From positions 1-64,000 of the forward strand of contig CAWATM010000002.1 in NCBI GenBank assembly GCA_963784895.1: a stretch of 64,000 nucleotides of DNA, in the 5' to 3' direction. How positions within the stretch are numbered: the first letter of the stretch is position 1; the number at the start of each line of letters is the position of its first letter. The notes under the pieces are model-generated. The model searched no databases, had not been told where the DNA came from, and saw only the letters and a program-made list of their open reading frames with translations. Origin of the DNA: Gaiellasilicea sp963784895. GTDB lineage: Bacteria > Actinomycetota > Thermoleophilia > Gaiellales > Gaiellaceae. Both the position numbers and the translations under genes were made by a program. Of this stretch, positions 49,949-59,118 are shown piece after piece.

Positions 49949-50030
49949 TCGCGCTCGGCGAGCAGCTGCTGCATGCGCGATTTCGCCTCTATAGCGTCGA
50001 GTGCCCGCTCCCCGCCGATAGTCTCGAAGC

Positions 50031-50510
50031 ATGGGTACGGATTGGCGCAAGGACAGGATCGACGCAGCTCATCGTGGCGACAACCCGCTCGTGATGGCAC
50101 GGATGCGCAGTGGATTCGCCGTCATCGGAGACACGCAGCACCTGCCGGGTTACTCGCTGCTACTTACCGACGACGCCTCGGTCGACCACTTGACAGACCT
50201 CGCTTGGCGGCCGCGCCAGCAGTTTCTCTTCGACCTGTCGTTGATCGGCGAGGCGGTGTGGCGGGCATGTCGGGACAGTGACCTTCGCAGGGTCAACTAC
50301 GAGGTTCTCGGGAATACCCTTCAGGTGCTCCACGGCCACGTGCATGCCCGATACGAGTGGGAACCGGCAGAACGGATCACAGGCCCGGTCTGGCGCTATC
50401 CGGACGAGGTTCGGAACGATCCGCAGTTCGAGTATTCGGATGCGAAACACGGCGAGCTACGAGCCGCGATCACGGCTGAGCTTCAGGCGCTGATCGACCA
50501 AGCGTACTAA
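50031..50510 (+). CDS. HIT-family protein
   Basis: A 159-residue nucleotide hydrolase or transferase of the histidine-triad family. The triad HGHVHARY is at residues 102-109, with the upstream support region NYEVLGNTLQVL and an N-terminal FAVIGDTQHLPGYSLLL that binds the nucleotide. HIT proteins cut dinucleoside polyphosphates or aminoacyl-AMPs. The substrate is not determined. Intact. Confidence 0.85.
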   Translation: MGTDWRKDRIDAAHRGDNPLVMARMRSGFAVIGDTQHLPGYSLLLTDDASVDHLTDLAWRPRQQFLFDLSLIGEAVWRACRDSDLRRVNYEVLGNTLQVLHGHVHARYEWEPAERITGPVWRYPDEVRNDPQFEYSDAKHGELRAAITAELQALIDQAY

Positions 50511-50796
50511 CAGCCGGCGGGCGTTCTCGCCTTGGCGAGGGCGCTCTCGTCTGACGAGCCTGCTCTGGGTGAAGAGATCATCGCCTGCACAGGCTCCTCT
50601 CGCGCGGCGCGTGAGGAGGCGGAACGACGCAGACTCCTCCGTGGGATCCTTCCGCGAAACGTCGCTGGTACACACCGAGACACGTCGCGCCTGCTGCGTC
50701 CGAGCGTGGTCGCGGAGTGTCGAGCCGCCGTCGAGCGCTGTGCGAGGACCGGGCGCTCGTTGAGCAGGAGGTATATGCGAGGAGTCCCATGATCGC
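50511..50796. other. Intergenic stretch, no recognised gene
   Basis: A plus-strand frame at 50532-50792 (86 codons, starting MARALSSDEPALGEE) is open but has no similarity that I recognise and no clear ribosome site. The stretch leads into the moaE-like relic. Confidence 0.4.
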
Positions 50797-50865
50797 CCTG
50801 AAGGCGACCTCCTGAAGAAGGAGGGCTACGAGGGCGGTGAGGAGTGGATCGGACAAGGGTCATAG
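50797..50865 (+). pseudogene. Relic of the moaE 3' end
   Basis: The last 16 codons read KKEGYEGGEEWIGQGS followed by TAG, against KKEVYEGGEEWIGQGS at the end of the MoaD-MoaE fusion (46415-46465). Upstream, CTGAAGGCGACCTCCTGAAG aligns with the fusion's LKGTVPLWKK region after small deletions. It is a fragment only and ends 31 nt before the M50 protease start. Confidence 0.7.
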
Positions 50866-50896
50866 CCAAGAGCCCGTTCGTAACTACTCTGAGCGC

Positions 50897-51733
50897 GTGA
50901 GTTACGACCCATACGCACCGCGCGAGGTCGAGGACCCGCCGCACGAGTACTCGCCGATCAAGCGCCCGACGACGCTCGGGGACGTCCTGCGCAAGCTCTG
51001 GGCGCCGATCGCCGCGGTCGGGTTCCTGATCTGGAAGCTGAAGTTCGTCTTCGTCGCGATCTTCAAGTTCAAGCTCTTCACCGTCGCCGCCTCGATGGTG
51101 GTCTCGATCGGTGCCTACGCACTCCTCTGGGGCTGGCAGTTCGCGGTCGGTTTCGTGGTGCTGCTCCTGATCCACGAAATGGGGCACGTCTGGGAGGCGA
51201 AGCGGCAGGGCCTGCCCGTGTCGGCGCCGATGTTCATCCCCTTCCTCGGTGCGCTGATCACGCTCAAGGAGCTGCCCGACGACGCCTGGAACGAAGCGAA
51301 GGTCGCCATCGCCGGCCCGATCATCGGCGGCCTCGGCGCGGCGGCGACGTGGGGGCTCGGCGTCTGGCTCGACTCCGACTTGCTCGTCGCGCTGGCGTTC
51401 ACCGGCTTCTTCCTCAACCTCTTCAACCTGGCGCCGATCTCGCCGCTCGACGGCGGCCGCATCGTCGCCGCGATCCACCCCGCGCTCTGGGTCGTCGGCC
51501 TCGTGCTGCTGCTCGGCCTGACGATCCTGGCGCCGAACCCGATCCTGCTCCTGATCCTCGTCCTCGGCGGGCTCGAGTCGTGGCGGCGCTGGCAGCACCG
51601 CAATCAGCCCCAGAACGAGGCGTACTACCGCGTCACGCCGCAGCGGCGGGTGATCACCGGCGTCGCGTACATCGCGCTCGCAGCGCTGCTGACGCTGGGG
51701 ATGAGCGGCAGCTACATCGAACGGGAGATCTGA
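50897..51733 (+). CDS. Site-2-protease-like zinc metalloprotease (M50)
   Basis: A 278-residue intramembrane protease. The zinc motif HEMGH lies in the helix FVVLLLIHEMGHVWEAKRQG, and the third ligand Asp is in NLAPISPLDGGRIVAAI. Several membrane helices surround them. No PDZ domain is present. Such enzymes cut membrane-bound regulators. The GTG start follows the moaE relic, and the stop abuts the GTG of the LOG-family gene, so the two form an operon. Confidence 0.9.
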   Translation: MSYDPYAPREVEDPPHEYSPIKRPTTLGDVLRKLWAPIAAVGFLIWKLKFVFVAIFKFKLFTVAASMVVSIGAYALLWGWQFAVGFVVLLLIHEMGHVWEAKRQGLPVSAPMFIPFLGALITLKELPDDAWNEAKVAIAGPIIGGLGAAATWGLGVWLDSDLLVALAFTGFFLNLFNLAPISPLDGGRIVAAIHPALWVVGLVLLLGLTILAPNPILLLILVLGGLESWRRWQHRNQPQNEAYYRVTPQRRVITGVAYIALAALLTLGMSGSYIEREI

Positions 51734-52441
51734 GTGGCCTCGAACGAGCGGCGGATGCTCGAGCGCACCCACGACGACCTCCAGAACGACGTCGCCGTGA
51801 TCGCGTCCGAGTTCCTCGGAGGCTTCCAGAAGGTCCTCGAGATCGACCGGCCGGCCGTCTCGATCTTCGGCTCCGCGCGCGTCGGCGAGGACAGCCGCCC
51901 GTACGAGCTCGCGCGCGCGACGGCGCAGCTCTTCGCCGAGGCGCACTTCGCCGTCGTCACCGGCGGCGGCCCCGGTGTGATGGAGGCGGCGAACCGCGGC
52001 TGCAGGGAAGGTGGCGGCCTCTCGGTCGGCTTCAACATCGCGCTCCCGCACGAGCAGGGGCTGAACCCGTACTGCGACATCGAGATGACCTTCAAGCACT
52101 TCTACGCGCGCAAGACGATGTTCGTGAAGGCCGCGGAGGGCTTCGTCATCTTCCCCGGCGGCTTCGGCACGCTCGACGAGGCGTTCGAGGCGCTGACGCT
52201 GATCCAGACCGGCAAGGTGCTGAACTTTCCGGTCGTCCTCTTCGACTCGAACTACTGGCGGGAGCTGCTCGACTGGGTCGACAGCGAGTTGCTCGCCGAC
52301 GGGATGATCTCGCCCGAGGACGTCGAGCTCCTGCACGTCACGGACGACCCGGCCGAGGCAGTGCGGATCGTCGTCGAGAGCTATGACGAGCGCAACTCCG
52401 TCGAGTCCCCGGCCGAGCCGGAGAAGGCGGACGCGCAGTAG
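51734..52441 (+). CDS. LOG family protein (nucleoside 5'-monophosphate phosphoribohydrolase-like)
   Basis: A 235-residue Rossmann-fold protein. The motifs VVTGGGPGVMEAANRGCREGGG and VIFPGGFGTLDEAFEALTL are the PGGxGTxxE signature of LOG proteins, formerly called lysine decarboxylases. They cut cytokinin or other nucleotide 5'-monophosphates to the free base. Known bacterial members accompany purine salvage. It ends flush with the convergent VanW gene. Confidence 0.9.
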   Translation: MASNERRMLERTHDDLQNDVAVIASEFLGGFQKVLEIDRPAVSIFGSARVGEDSRPYELARATAQLFAEAHFAVVTGGGPGVMEAANRGCREGGGLSVGFNIALPHEQGLNPYCDIEMTFKHFYARKTMFVKAAEGFVIFPGGFGTLDEAFEALTLIQTGKVLNFPVVLFDSNYWRELLDWVDSELLADGMISPEDVELLHVTDDPAEAVRIVVESYDERNSVESPAEPEKADAQ

Positions 52442-54121
52442 CTAGACGCGCGGCAGCACGAAGTACGGGCCGGGAATGGAGCGGCCCGGGCCGTAGATCG
52501 CGGTCGGGCCGACGGCGATGTAGTTGCTCGTCGTCGCGTCCTGGCGCACCAGCTCCCCGCGCTCGAAGACCTTGCGCGTCACGGTGACGTCGAAGCCGGA
52601 CTGGTTCGAGCCGGCGACCGTCCGGACGGAGCCGGGCGGCGCGTACGGGTCGAGCGCATACGTCGTCTGCGGCGCGCGCCAGTTCGTCCGCTCGCCGGTC
52701 GACGCGACGACGCGTCGCCCCGGGTCGGTGCCGTAGAACGAGAACGTGAGCGTCGTGCTCGTGTAGCGCGTCTTGATCAGGATCCCGGTCTTCAGGTCGT
52801 TCTTGAAGACGAAGTCTGGTCCGCCCCACGAGACGGTCGCGTCGCGGCCCATCGGATAGTGCGAGATGTAGAAGCTGTGGTTGTGGCGCTCGACGATCGG
52901 CAGCCCGAGCTCGAACGCGTTGTTGAAGAGCGTCGTCGCGGTCTGGCAGACCCCGCCGCCGATCGCGGGCAGGAGCAGCGAGCCGATGATCATCTGGCCC
53001 TCGCGGAAGCCGCGCTCGACGGTCCGCGGCCCGACACGGTCGTTGAAGGAGAACGTGTCGCCGGGCTCGATCACGGTGCCGTCGATGTAGTTCGCCATCA
53101 GCTGCACGTTGTGGATCCGGTTCGAGGAGGACGTGCCCATGTCGGTCGTAAAGGTGGAGATCTGTTCGCGGATGCCGAGCTGCTCCGCCTCCCGCGTCGT
53201 CAGGTCGGCCCGGATCTGCTTCAACCTCAGTGACGCCCGGTGCGTCGGCGCAGCCGCTGCGGCCGCGACCGAGTCGGCGGCCCAGCGGCCGTCGACCGTG
53301 AGACCCGGGCGCGAGGGCCGGATCCGCACCTTCTTCCCGGCGACGGCGAAGCGGGCGTTGACGGCGCGCGTGCGCCACGGCGCCAGCATCGGCTCGACGG
53401 CCTTCGCCAGGCGCCCCGGATGGAAGGAGACGTCGAAGCGGTCGCGGTCGGGCCGGAAGCGGAGCAGCTTCGCGAGCCGGGCGGGAGCCAGGGTGCCGAC
53501 GTCCTCCCCCTTGAATTCGAGCGTCACTGGCTCGTCGACCAGCTCCTGCGCCTCGGCGACAGCGGCCTCGGCGGCGACCGTCGTCAGCTCCGGCTCGACG
53601 TGCGTCAGCGCGGGCGTCAGCGTCCGCACGCCGGCCAGCGACGCCTGTGCGAGCGAGGCGGCGAGCTGCGCCGGGTCGACGGCGTCGCCGGGACGCGCGG
53701 GGATGACGCGGAAGCTGCTGCGGGCGACGACCTGCGCGCGCCGGGGCTTCGGCAGCGCAGCGGAGACCTCCTCCGCGATCTGCTCGGCTTGCGGCCGCGC
53801 GACGAGCACCGGGTCGACGACAAGCGTCGGCGGGCTCGGGTCGACGAGCTGCCTGATCCGGCCGGCGAAGCTCGTGCGGCCGGCATCCCAGAGCGCCTGC
53901 TCGGTCGCCGTGCCGTCGAGCCGAAGAGCCTCGCCCGGTCTGACGTGGTAATCGCGGTCGCCGACGACGAGGCGCACCGGCGTCTGCAGCCGCGCCTCGC
54001 GGAGCTCGACGCCCGGCAGCGGCCGGTCCCAGTAGTAGGCGTCGCGCGCAGCCACCGCGACCACGGCCGCGAGAGCCAGGACGCCGAACACGGAAGCTGC
54101 GATCACGCCGGGTCGTCTCAC
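52442..54121 (-). CDS. VanW family protein with PG-binding-like domains
   Basis: A 559-residue paralogue of the gene at 33316. A short basic start and one membrane helix (GVIAASVFGVLALAAVVAVA) precede two PG_binding_4-like beta domains. The VanW domain has FTTDMGTSSSNRIHNVQLMA, VIEPGDTFSFNDRVGPRT, GGGVCQTATTLFNNAFELGL and HSFYISHYPMGRDATVSWGG. Here VCQTATTLFN carries a Cys where the other paralogue has ISQVATMLYN. The GTG start is divergent from selA with 43 nt between them. Confidence 0.88.
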   Translation of the reverse strand: MRRPGVIAASVFGVLALAAVVAVAARDAYYWDRPLPGVELREARLQTPVRLVVGDRDYHVRPGEALRLDGTATEQALWDAGRTSFAGRIRQLVDPSPPTLVVDPVLVARPQAEQIAEEVSAALPKPRRAQVVARSSFRVIPARPGDAVDPAQLAASLAQASLAGVRTLTPALTHVEPELTTVAAEAAVAEAQELVDEPVTLEFKGEDVGTLAPARLAKLLRFRPDRDRFDVSFHPGRLAKAVEPMLAPWRTRAVNARFAVAGKKVRIRPSRPGLTVDGRWAADSVAAAAAAPTHRASLRLKQIRADLTTREAEQLGIREQISTFTTDMGTSSSNRIHNVQLMANYIDGTVIEPGDTFSFNDRVGPRTVERGFREGQMIIGSLLLPAIGGGVCQTATTLFNNAFELGLPIVERHNHSFYISHYPMGRDATVSWGGPDFVFKNDLKTGILIKTRYTSTTLTFSFYGTDPGRRVVASTGERTNWRAPQTTYALDPYAPPGSVRTVAGSNQSGFDVTVTRKVFERGELVRQDATTSNYIAVGPTAIYGPGRSIPGPYFVLPRV

Positions 54122-54164
54122 GATTTGGAAGGTAGCCGCTCCGGCCGGACTACACTCGGTTTCC

Positions 54165-55442
54165 GTGCGATTGCAGGATCTTCCGTCGGTGGATGAGCTC
54201 GTGCGCGGCCTCGATGACCCGCTCGCGGTCGCCGCCGCGCGGGAGGTGCTCGAACGCGCACGCGAGGAGATCCGGGCCGGCTCGGCGCCGGGCGACCTGC
54301 GCGCCCGGCTCGACGAGGAGCTCGCCGCTGCCCGACGGCCTGCGCTCCGCCGCGTCCTGAACGCGACGGGTGTGCTCGTGCACACCAATCTGGGCCGCGC
54401 GCCCCTCGCCGAGGCGGCGCTCGACCGCGTCCGCGATGCCGCCGGCTATTCGAACCTCGAGTACGACCTCTTGTCCGGTACACGCGGCTCGCGGCAGGAT
54501 CACGCGGCGCCGCTGCTGCGCCGGCTCACCGGTGCCGAGGCGGCGATCGTCGTCAACAACAACGCGGCGGCGATGCTGCTCGCGCTTGCCGCGCTCGCCG
54601 AGGACTGCGAGGTCGTCGTCTCGCGCGGCGAGCTGATCGAGATCGGCGACGGCTTCCGGATCCCGGACGTGCTCGCCCGCTCCGGCGCGCGGCTCGTCGA
54701 GGTGGGGACGACGAACCGGACGCGGGCGGCCGACTACGAACGCGCGATCGGGCCGGAGACGGCGCTGCTCCTGCGCGTGCACCAGTCGAACTTCCGTGTC
54801 GTCGGCTTCACCGAGCAGCCTCGGCTCGAGGAGCTCGCGGCGGTCGCCCGCCGGCACGAGCTGCCGCTCCTCGACGACCTCGGCTCCGGGGCGCTCGTCG
54901 ACGTCGAGGGCGAGCCGACGCCGGCGGCGGCGCTCGCCGCAGGCGCCGACCTTGTCTGCTTCTCCGGCGACAAGCTGCTCGGCGGGCCGCAGGCCGGGAT
55001 CGTCGCCGGCCGCGCCGACCTGGTCGAGCGGCTGCGGCGACACCCACTCCACCGCGCCCTCCGCTCGGACAAGCTGACGCTGGCGGCGCTCGAGGGCACG
55101 CTGGCGCTCTACCTCGACCGGCCGGAGGAGGTCCCGGTGCTGCGGATGCTGCGCGAGCCGGTCGAGGACGTTCGCGGACGTGCGGAGTTTTTGGCGCAGG
55201 CGGCCGGCGGCGTCGTCGAGGCGACGGTCGCGCGCGTCGGCGGCGGCGCCCTCCCGCTCGCCGAGCTGCCAAGCTTCGCGTGCGCCATCGAGGAGGAGCT
55301 CGCGGCGGCGCTGCGCGCGCACGAGCCACCCGTGATCGCGGTCGTCCGCGACGGGCGCACGCTGCTCGACTGCCGCACCCTTTCCGACGCCGAGGCCGAC
55401 GAAGTCGCCGCAGCTGTCGCGGCCGTCCGGTGGCGGCGATGA
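54165..55442 (+). CDS. selA: L-seryl-tRNA(Sec) selenium transferase
   Basis: A 425-residue PLP enzyme that converts Ser-tRNA(Sec) to Sec-tRNA(Sec) using selenophosphate. NATGVLVHTNLGRAPLAEAA, YDLLSGTRGSRQDHAAPLL, VNNNAAAMLLALAAL and the Lys that binds PLP in VCFSGDKLLGGPQAGI are present. The length is slightly below the roughly 460 typical of the family because the N-terminal domain is short. The GTG start is separated by 43 nt from the divergent VanW gene. The stop overlaps the next ATG by 4 nt. The locus also supplies selB, tRNA-Sec and a selenoprotein. Confidence 0.96.
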   Translation: MRLQDLPSVDELVRGLDDPLAVAAAREVLERAREEIRAGSAPGDLRARLDEELAAARRPALRRVLNATGVLVHTNLGRAPLAEAALDRVRDAAGYSNLEYDLLSGTRGSRQDHAAPLLRRLTGAEAAIVVNNNAAAMLLALAALAEDCEVVVSRGELIEIGDGFRIPDVLARSGARLVEVGTTNRTRAADYERAIGPETALLLRVHQSNFRVVGFTEQPRLEELAAVARRHELPLLDDLGSGALVDVEGEPTPAAALAAGADLVCFSGDKLLGGPQAGIVAGRADLVERLRRHPLHRALRSDKLTLAALEGTLALYLDRPEEVPVLRMLREPVEDVRGRAEFLAQAAGGVVEATVARVGGGALPLAELPSFACAIEEELAAALRAHEPPVIAVVRDGRTLLDCRTLSDAEADEVAAAVAAVRWRR

Positions 55443-55924
55443 CGGCGAGACGCACGGAGGGAGACCTCTGGCGGCTCTTCTGGGGAGCGCTCGTCACGAG
55501 GTTGCTCGCGATCGCCGCCGACCTGGGGGTGGCGGACGCCCTGGCTGACGGGCCTCGACCGGTAGACGAGCTCGCTCGCGAGGTGGGCGCCGATCCGGAC
55601 GCGGTGCACCACATCCTCCCCGCGCTCGGTGAGCTCACCGCGGCCGGTGAGCCAACCTTCGAGCCCATCCACGGCACCGACTTCTGGAGCTGGCTCGGCG
55701 AGCGCCCAGACGAGCGCGCCGCGTTCGATCGTGCGCTGTCCGGAAGCTGGGAGTGGAAGGTCGATCGAGTCGCGAGCGCCGAGTGGCGAGGGGACGAGCT
55801 CGTCGTCGACGTCGGCGGCGGCGCCCGCGAGCGCGACGAGGCGCAGTGGCGCGCGCTCCTGGAAGGGAACGGGTTCGAGCTGCTTGGCGTCGAGGACGGC
55901 TTGGTCGAGGCGCGGTGCCGCTGA
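55439..55924 (+). pseudogene. O-methyltransferase with two in-frame deletions, lying between selA and selB
   Basis: An open 161-codon frame that retains three parts of a roughly 330-residue SAM O-methyltransferase: the start of the dimerisation winged helix (ALVTRLLAIAADLGVADALADG), the middle (IHGTDFWSWLGERPDERAAFDRAL, up to VVDVGGG) and the C-terminus (RERDEAQWRALLEGNGFELL). The second half of the winged helix and nearly the whole SAM-binding domain and catalytic His region are missing, so it cannot be a methyltransferase. It overlaps selA by 4 nt and selB by 10 nt and may couple their translation. Confidence 0.75.
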
Positions 55925-57552
55925 CGGTAGGCACCGCGGGCCACATCGACCACGGGAAGACGTGGCTCGTCCGGGCGCTGACCGGCAAGGACACGGACCG
56001 GCTGCCCGAGGAGCAGCGGCGCGGGATCTCGATCGACCTCGGCTACGCGCCGCTCGACCTGCGGGAGGGACGGCAGCTGTCGCTGATCGACGTCCCCGGG
56101 CACGAGCGCTTCGTCCGCAACATGGTCGCCGGGGCGACCGGGATCGACCTCTTTCTGCTCGTGATCGACGCCGGCGAGGGTGCGCGGCCGCAGACGTACG
56201 AGCACCTCGCGATCGTCCGCCTGCTCGGGATCGAGCACGGCGTCGTCGCGGTGACGAAGGCCGACGCCGTCGACGCCGAGACGCTCGAGCTGGCGCTCGC
56301 GGAAGCACGCGAGCTGGTTCCGGAGGCCGAGGCGGTCGCGGTGAGCGCGAAGACGGGCGCGGGCCTCGATGTGCTGCGCGATGCGCTCGGGCGTGCCGCG
56401 GAGCTTGTGCTTCAGACACACAAGGTCGACGGCGCGCCGGCCCGCCTCCACGTCGACCGCGTCTTCTCGCTGCGCGGGATCGGGACGGTCGCGACCGGGA
56501 CGCTCTGGTCGGGGACCGTCGGCGAGGGCGACGTGCTCCGCGCCGAGCCGGCCGGACGGGACGTGCGGGTGCGGAGCGTCCAGGTGCACGATCGCCCGGT
56601 CGAGCGCGCCGAGCCGGGCCAGCGAGTGGCGCTCGCGCTCCCCGGCGTCGAGCGGAAAGAGCTCCGCCGCGGCGACGCGCTCGTCGCGCCGGGCAGCCTG
56701 CGGCCGAGCTACCGCCTCGACGTGGCGCTCGAGGAGCTTGGGCCGATCGCAGACGGAGCCCGGCTGCACGTCCACCATGGCACCGCCGCCGTTCCCGCAC
56801 GCGTCGCCAGGGCCGGCGGCTACGCACAGCTGAGGCTCGCGGCGCCGGTCGTGGCGGCACGGGGCGATCGGTTCGTGCTCCGCGACGCGACGACCGTGGG
56901 CGGCGGCACGGTGCTCGACCCCGCTCCCGCCCGGCATGCCGACCTCGCTCGCTTCGAGCGGGCCGAACGGGGCGAGACACGCGTCCACGCGCCGGCGCTC
57001 GTCGGGGGCGAGTGGCACTGGTCCGACGAGTGGCTGGCCGAGCTGCAGGCGAACGTCGAGCGCGCCATCGACCAGGCTGATCCCCTCGATCCCGGCGCTC
57101 CCGCCCCGACGGAGCCATGGGCGAAGGATGTGCTCGCGCGCCTTCCGTTCGAGCGGCGCGGCTCCCTCCTCTATCGACCGGGGACGACCGGCGCGCTCGG
57201 TGCGCGCACCGCCGCGGCCGAGCAGCTGGCGGCCGCGCTCACGGCTGCCGAGCCGGGAGCCGCCAAAGCCGACGACGCCGAGCTCGCCCGCTTCCTCGAG
57301 CGCGCGGGCAGGCTCGTCAGGCTCGGCGACGGCTGGGCGGTCTCAGCGGGTGCCTACGAACGGGCCCGAGCGATTGTGCTCGAGGAGTGCGCGGCGGCCG
57401 GCCAGATCACGCTCGCGCGCTTCCGCGACCTCGCCGGCTGCGGCCGCCGCGACGCCCAGCTCCTGCTCGAGCGGCTCGACGCGGACGGCATCACCCGCCG
57501 GGTTGGGGAGGCGCGGGTGCTGCGCCGTCGGGCTTCGGCGCAGGCGCCGTAG
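55915..57552 (+). CDS. selB: Selenocysteine-specific elongation factor SelB
   Basis: A 545-residue GTPase that brings Sec-tRNA(Sec) to UGA codons marked by a SECIS element. G1 is GTAGHIDHGKTWLV, switch II is DVPGHERFVRNMVAGATGID, and G4 is VTKADA. EF-Tu-like domains follow (RVFSLRGIGTVATGTLWSG), and the last 200 residues are the winged helices that bind SECIS RNA (LARFRDLAGCGRRDAQLLLERL). GTG 55915 is chosen because the GTPase fold begins there; the longer open frame is a shadow. The 3' end overlaps the convergent membrane gene by 62 nt. Confidence 0.96.
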   Translation: MPLTVGTAGHIDHGKTWLVRALTGKDTDRLPEEQRRGISIDLGYAPLDLREGRQLSLIDVPGHERFVRNMVAGATGIDLFLLVIDAGEGARPQTYEHLAIVRLLGIEHGVVAVTKADAVDAETLELALAEARELVPEAEAVAVSAKTGAGLDVLRDALGRAAELVLQTHKVDGAPARLHVDRVFSLRGIGTVATGTLWSGTVGEGDVLRAEPAGRDVRVRSVQVHDRPVERAEPGQRVALALPGVERKELRRGDALVAPGSLRPSYRLDVALEELGPIADGARLHVHHGTAAVPARVARAGGYAQLRLAAPVVAARGDRFVLRDATTVGGGTVLDPAPARHADLARFERAERGETRVHAPALVGGEWHWSDEWLAELQANVERAIDQADPLDPGAPAPTEPWAKDVLARLPFERRGSLLYRPGTTGALGARTAAAEQLAAALTAAEPGAAKADDAELARFLERAGRLVRLGDGWAVSAGAYERARAIVLEECAAAGQITLARFRDLAGCGRRDAQLLLERLDADGITRRVGEARVLRRRASAQAP

Positions 57553-58555
57553 CGGACATGTCGTCCTCGTTCGTCGAGCGCAGCACCTCCTTCACCAGCC
57601 GCTCGCTGAAGCCGGCAGCGAAGGCGAGCACGAGGAAGAAGGCGAAGCGGTCGCGCTCGTCGGTCGGCACGTCCAGCTGCCGGATCACGCCGCCCTGGAG
57701 CGCGAAGTAGACGAGCAGGCCGAAGACGCCGCCGATGAACGGCCGGAACGCCGCCACCCGCTGCACGTACGAGCGCCCGACCTCGTGCCGGACGTGGAAC
57801 TTGTCCGCGCTCATCCGCGTGACGACGCTGACGAGCGCCCCGAGCGCGCCCGCGATCAGGCAACCGAAGAAGGTGGTCAGGTTGACGGGGGTGTCGCCTG
57901 CCGCGAGCAGGAGCCCCACTGGAATCGTGATCGCACAGAGCGCGAGCACGCCGATCAGCATCCCGCCCAGGTAGACGATCTGCGCCTCGCGCGACGCCGC
58001 CTGCTGGTAGTGCACGTCGATCCGGTCGAGCTCCTTACCCTGGTTGTCGATCTCCTCGACGCTCAGCGGGACGACGGTGCCGTCCGGATTCGGGATCGAG
58101 ACGAGCATCAGGTCACGCGTCCAGACGAAGAGCCAGTTCACGAGCAGCCGCTGGCTGAGCCCACGGAGCGCGTTCCGCACCGAGACGTACTGCACCTCGG
58201 CGCGGTGGAGGATCTGCGCGACCTCCGGGTGCATCCGCACGAGCCGCTCGGTCTCGCTGTACATCTCGATCTTGTCGTGGTAGCGCAGCAGCTTCCGCTC
58301 GAGCGGCCTCGGCCGCACCGCGGTCAGCGCGACCGCCATCGGCCCGCTCTCGCAGATGTAGCCGTCGGTGATCTCGCCGTGGTCGCGGACGAAGGCCGCG
58401 CGCAGCTCCTGGTAGCGCTCCTCCTGCGCCGGCCCGTTCTCGCGGAGCGCCCAGGCGTCGACGAGCTCGGAGAAGGAGACGCGGCGGGTCGACGGCACGG
58501 CCGGGGCGGCGTCGGTCTTCGCGGTCTCCTCGTACGGGTGTGCGATTTCGGCCAT
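57491..58555 (-). CDS. Membrane protein of unknown function
   Basis: A 354-residue protein. The first 200 residues are soluble and helix-rich, including LVRMHPEVAQILHRAEVQYV. A block of four membrane helices follows (IVYLGGMLIGVLALCAITIPV, LTTFFGCLIAGALGALVSVV, FIGGVFGLLVYFALQGG, FAFFLVLAFAAGFSERLV). The tail is Pro/Ala-rich. I do not recognise a named family. Its last 62 nt overlap selB on the other strand. Confidence 0.75.
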   Translation of the reverse strand: MAEIAHPYEETAKTDAAPAVPSTRRVSFSELVDAWALRENGPAQEERYQELRAAFVRDHGEITDGYICESGPMAVALTAVRPRPLERKLLRYHDKIEMYSETERLVRMHPEVAQILHRAEVQYVSVRNALRGLSQRLLVNWLFVWTRDLMLVSIPNPDGTVVPLSVEEIDNQGKELDRIDVHYQQAASREAQIVYLGGMLIGVLALCAITIPVGLLLAAGDTPVNLTTFFGCLIAGALGALVSVVTRMSADKFHVRHEVGRSYVQRVAAFRPFIGGVFGLLVYFALQGGVIRQLDVPTDERDRFAFFLVLAFAAGFSERLVKEVLRSTNEDDMSATAPAPKPDGAAPAPPQPGG

Positions 58556-58659
58556 CCGGAACCACCTCCCCGAGCCGGCCGCACGACTCCCGTTCGTCTC
58601 CCACCAGAGTAGGGAATCGCGCCGAATGTCACAAGCCGACTGCATGCGACACTGGTGGC

Positions 58660-59118
58660 ATGCGCGTCGCCCTGCTCGCCGTCCTGCTCGCCCTGCCCAC
58701 CGCGGCGCTCGCCGGGGCAGGCGTCGAGCGCGGCACGGCCACGATCACGACCCGGGACGGCGCGAAGATGACCCTCAACGTCGAGCTCGCACGCACCGCC
58801 GCGGCGCGGCAGCAGGGCCTGATGAACCGCCGCAGCCTCGGCGCCAGGGCCGGGATGGTCTTCCTCTACCCGGCCGACCACCGCAGCCCTTTCTGGATGA
58901 GGAACACGCTGATCCCGCTCGACATCGCCTTCGCGGATGCGCGCGGGAGGATCCTGCGAATCCTGACGATGCAACCGTGCCGGCGCGATCCCTGCCGAAT
59001 CTACGACCCGAAGGTCGCCTATCGCACCGCGCTCGAGGTCAACGCCGGCTCGTTCCGGCGCTGGGGCGTCCGTGTGGGCGACCGGCTCCGCGTGAGGGGT
59101 TCTACTCGTTCGGGCTGA
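58660..59118 (+). CDS. DUF192 family secreted protein
   Basis: A 152-residue protein with a Sec signal peptide (MRVALLAVLLALPTAALAGA). The DUF192 fold is seen in LNVELARTAAARQQGLMNRRSL, GMVFLYPADHRSPFWMRNTLIPLDIAF and the end ALEVNAGSFRRWGVRVGDRL. The molecular function of the family is unknown. It is convergent with the nitrilase gene and overlaps its end by 17 nt. Confidence 0.88.
   Translation: MRVALLAVLLALPTAALAGAGVERGTATITTRDGAKMTLNVELARTAAARQQGLMNRRSLGARAGMVFLYPADHRSPFWMRNTLIPLDIAFADARGRILRILTMQPCRRDPCRIYDPKVAYRTALEVNAGSFRRWGVRVGDRLRVRGSTRSG

Noticed and set aside
54808..57118. Long minus-strand frames opposite selA and selB
   Set aside because: They are Arg/Pro/Ala-rich without domains, and the plus strand has complete selA and selB motifs.
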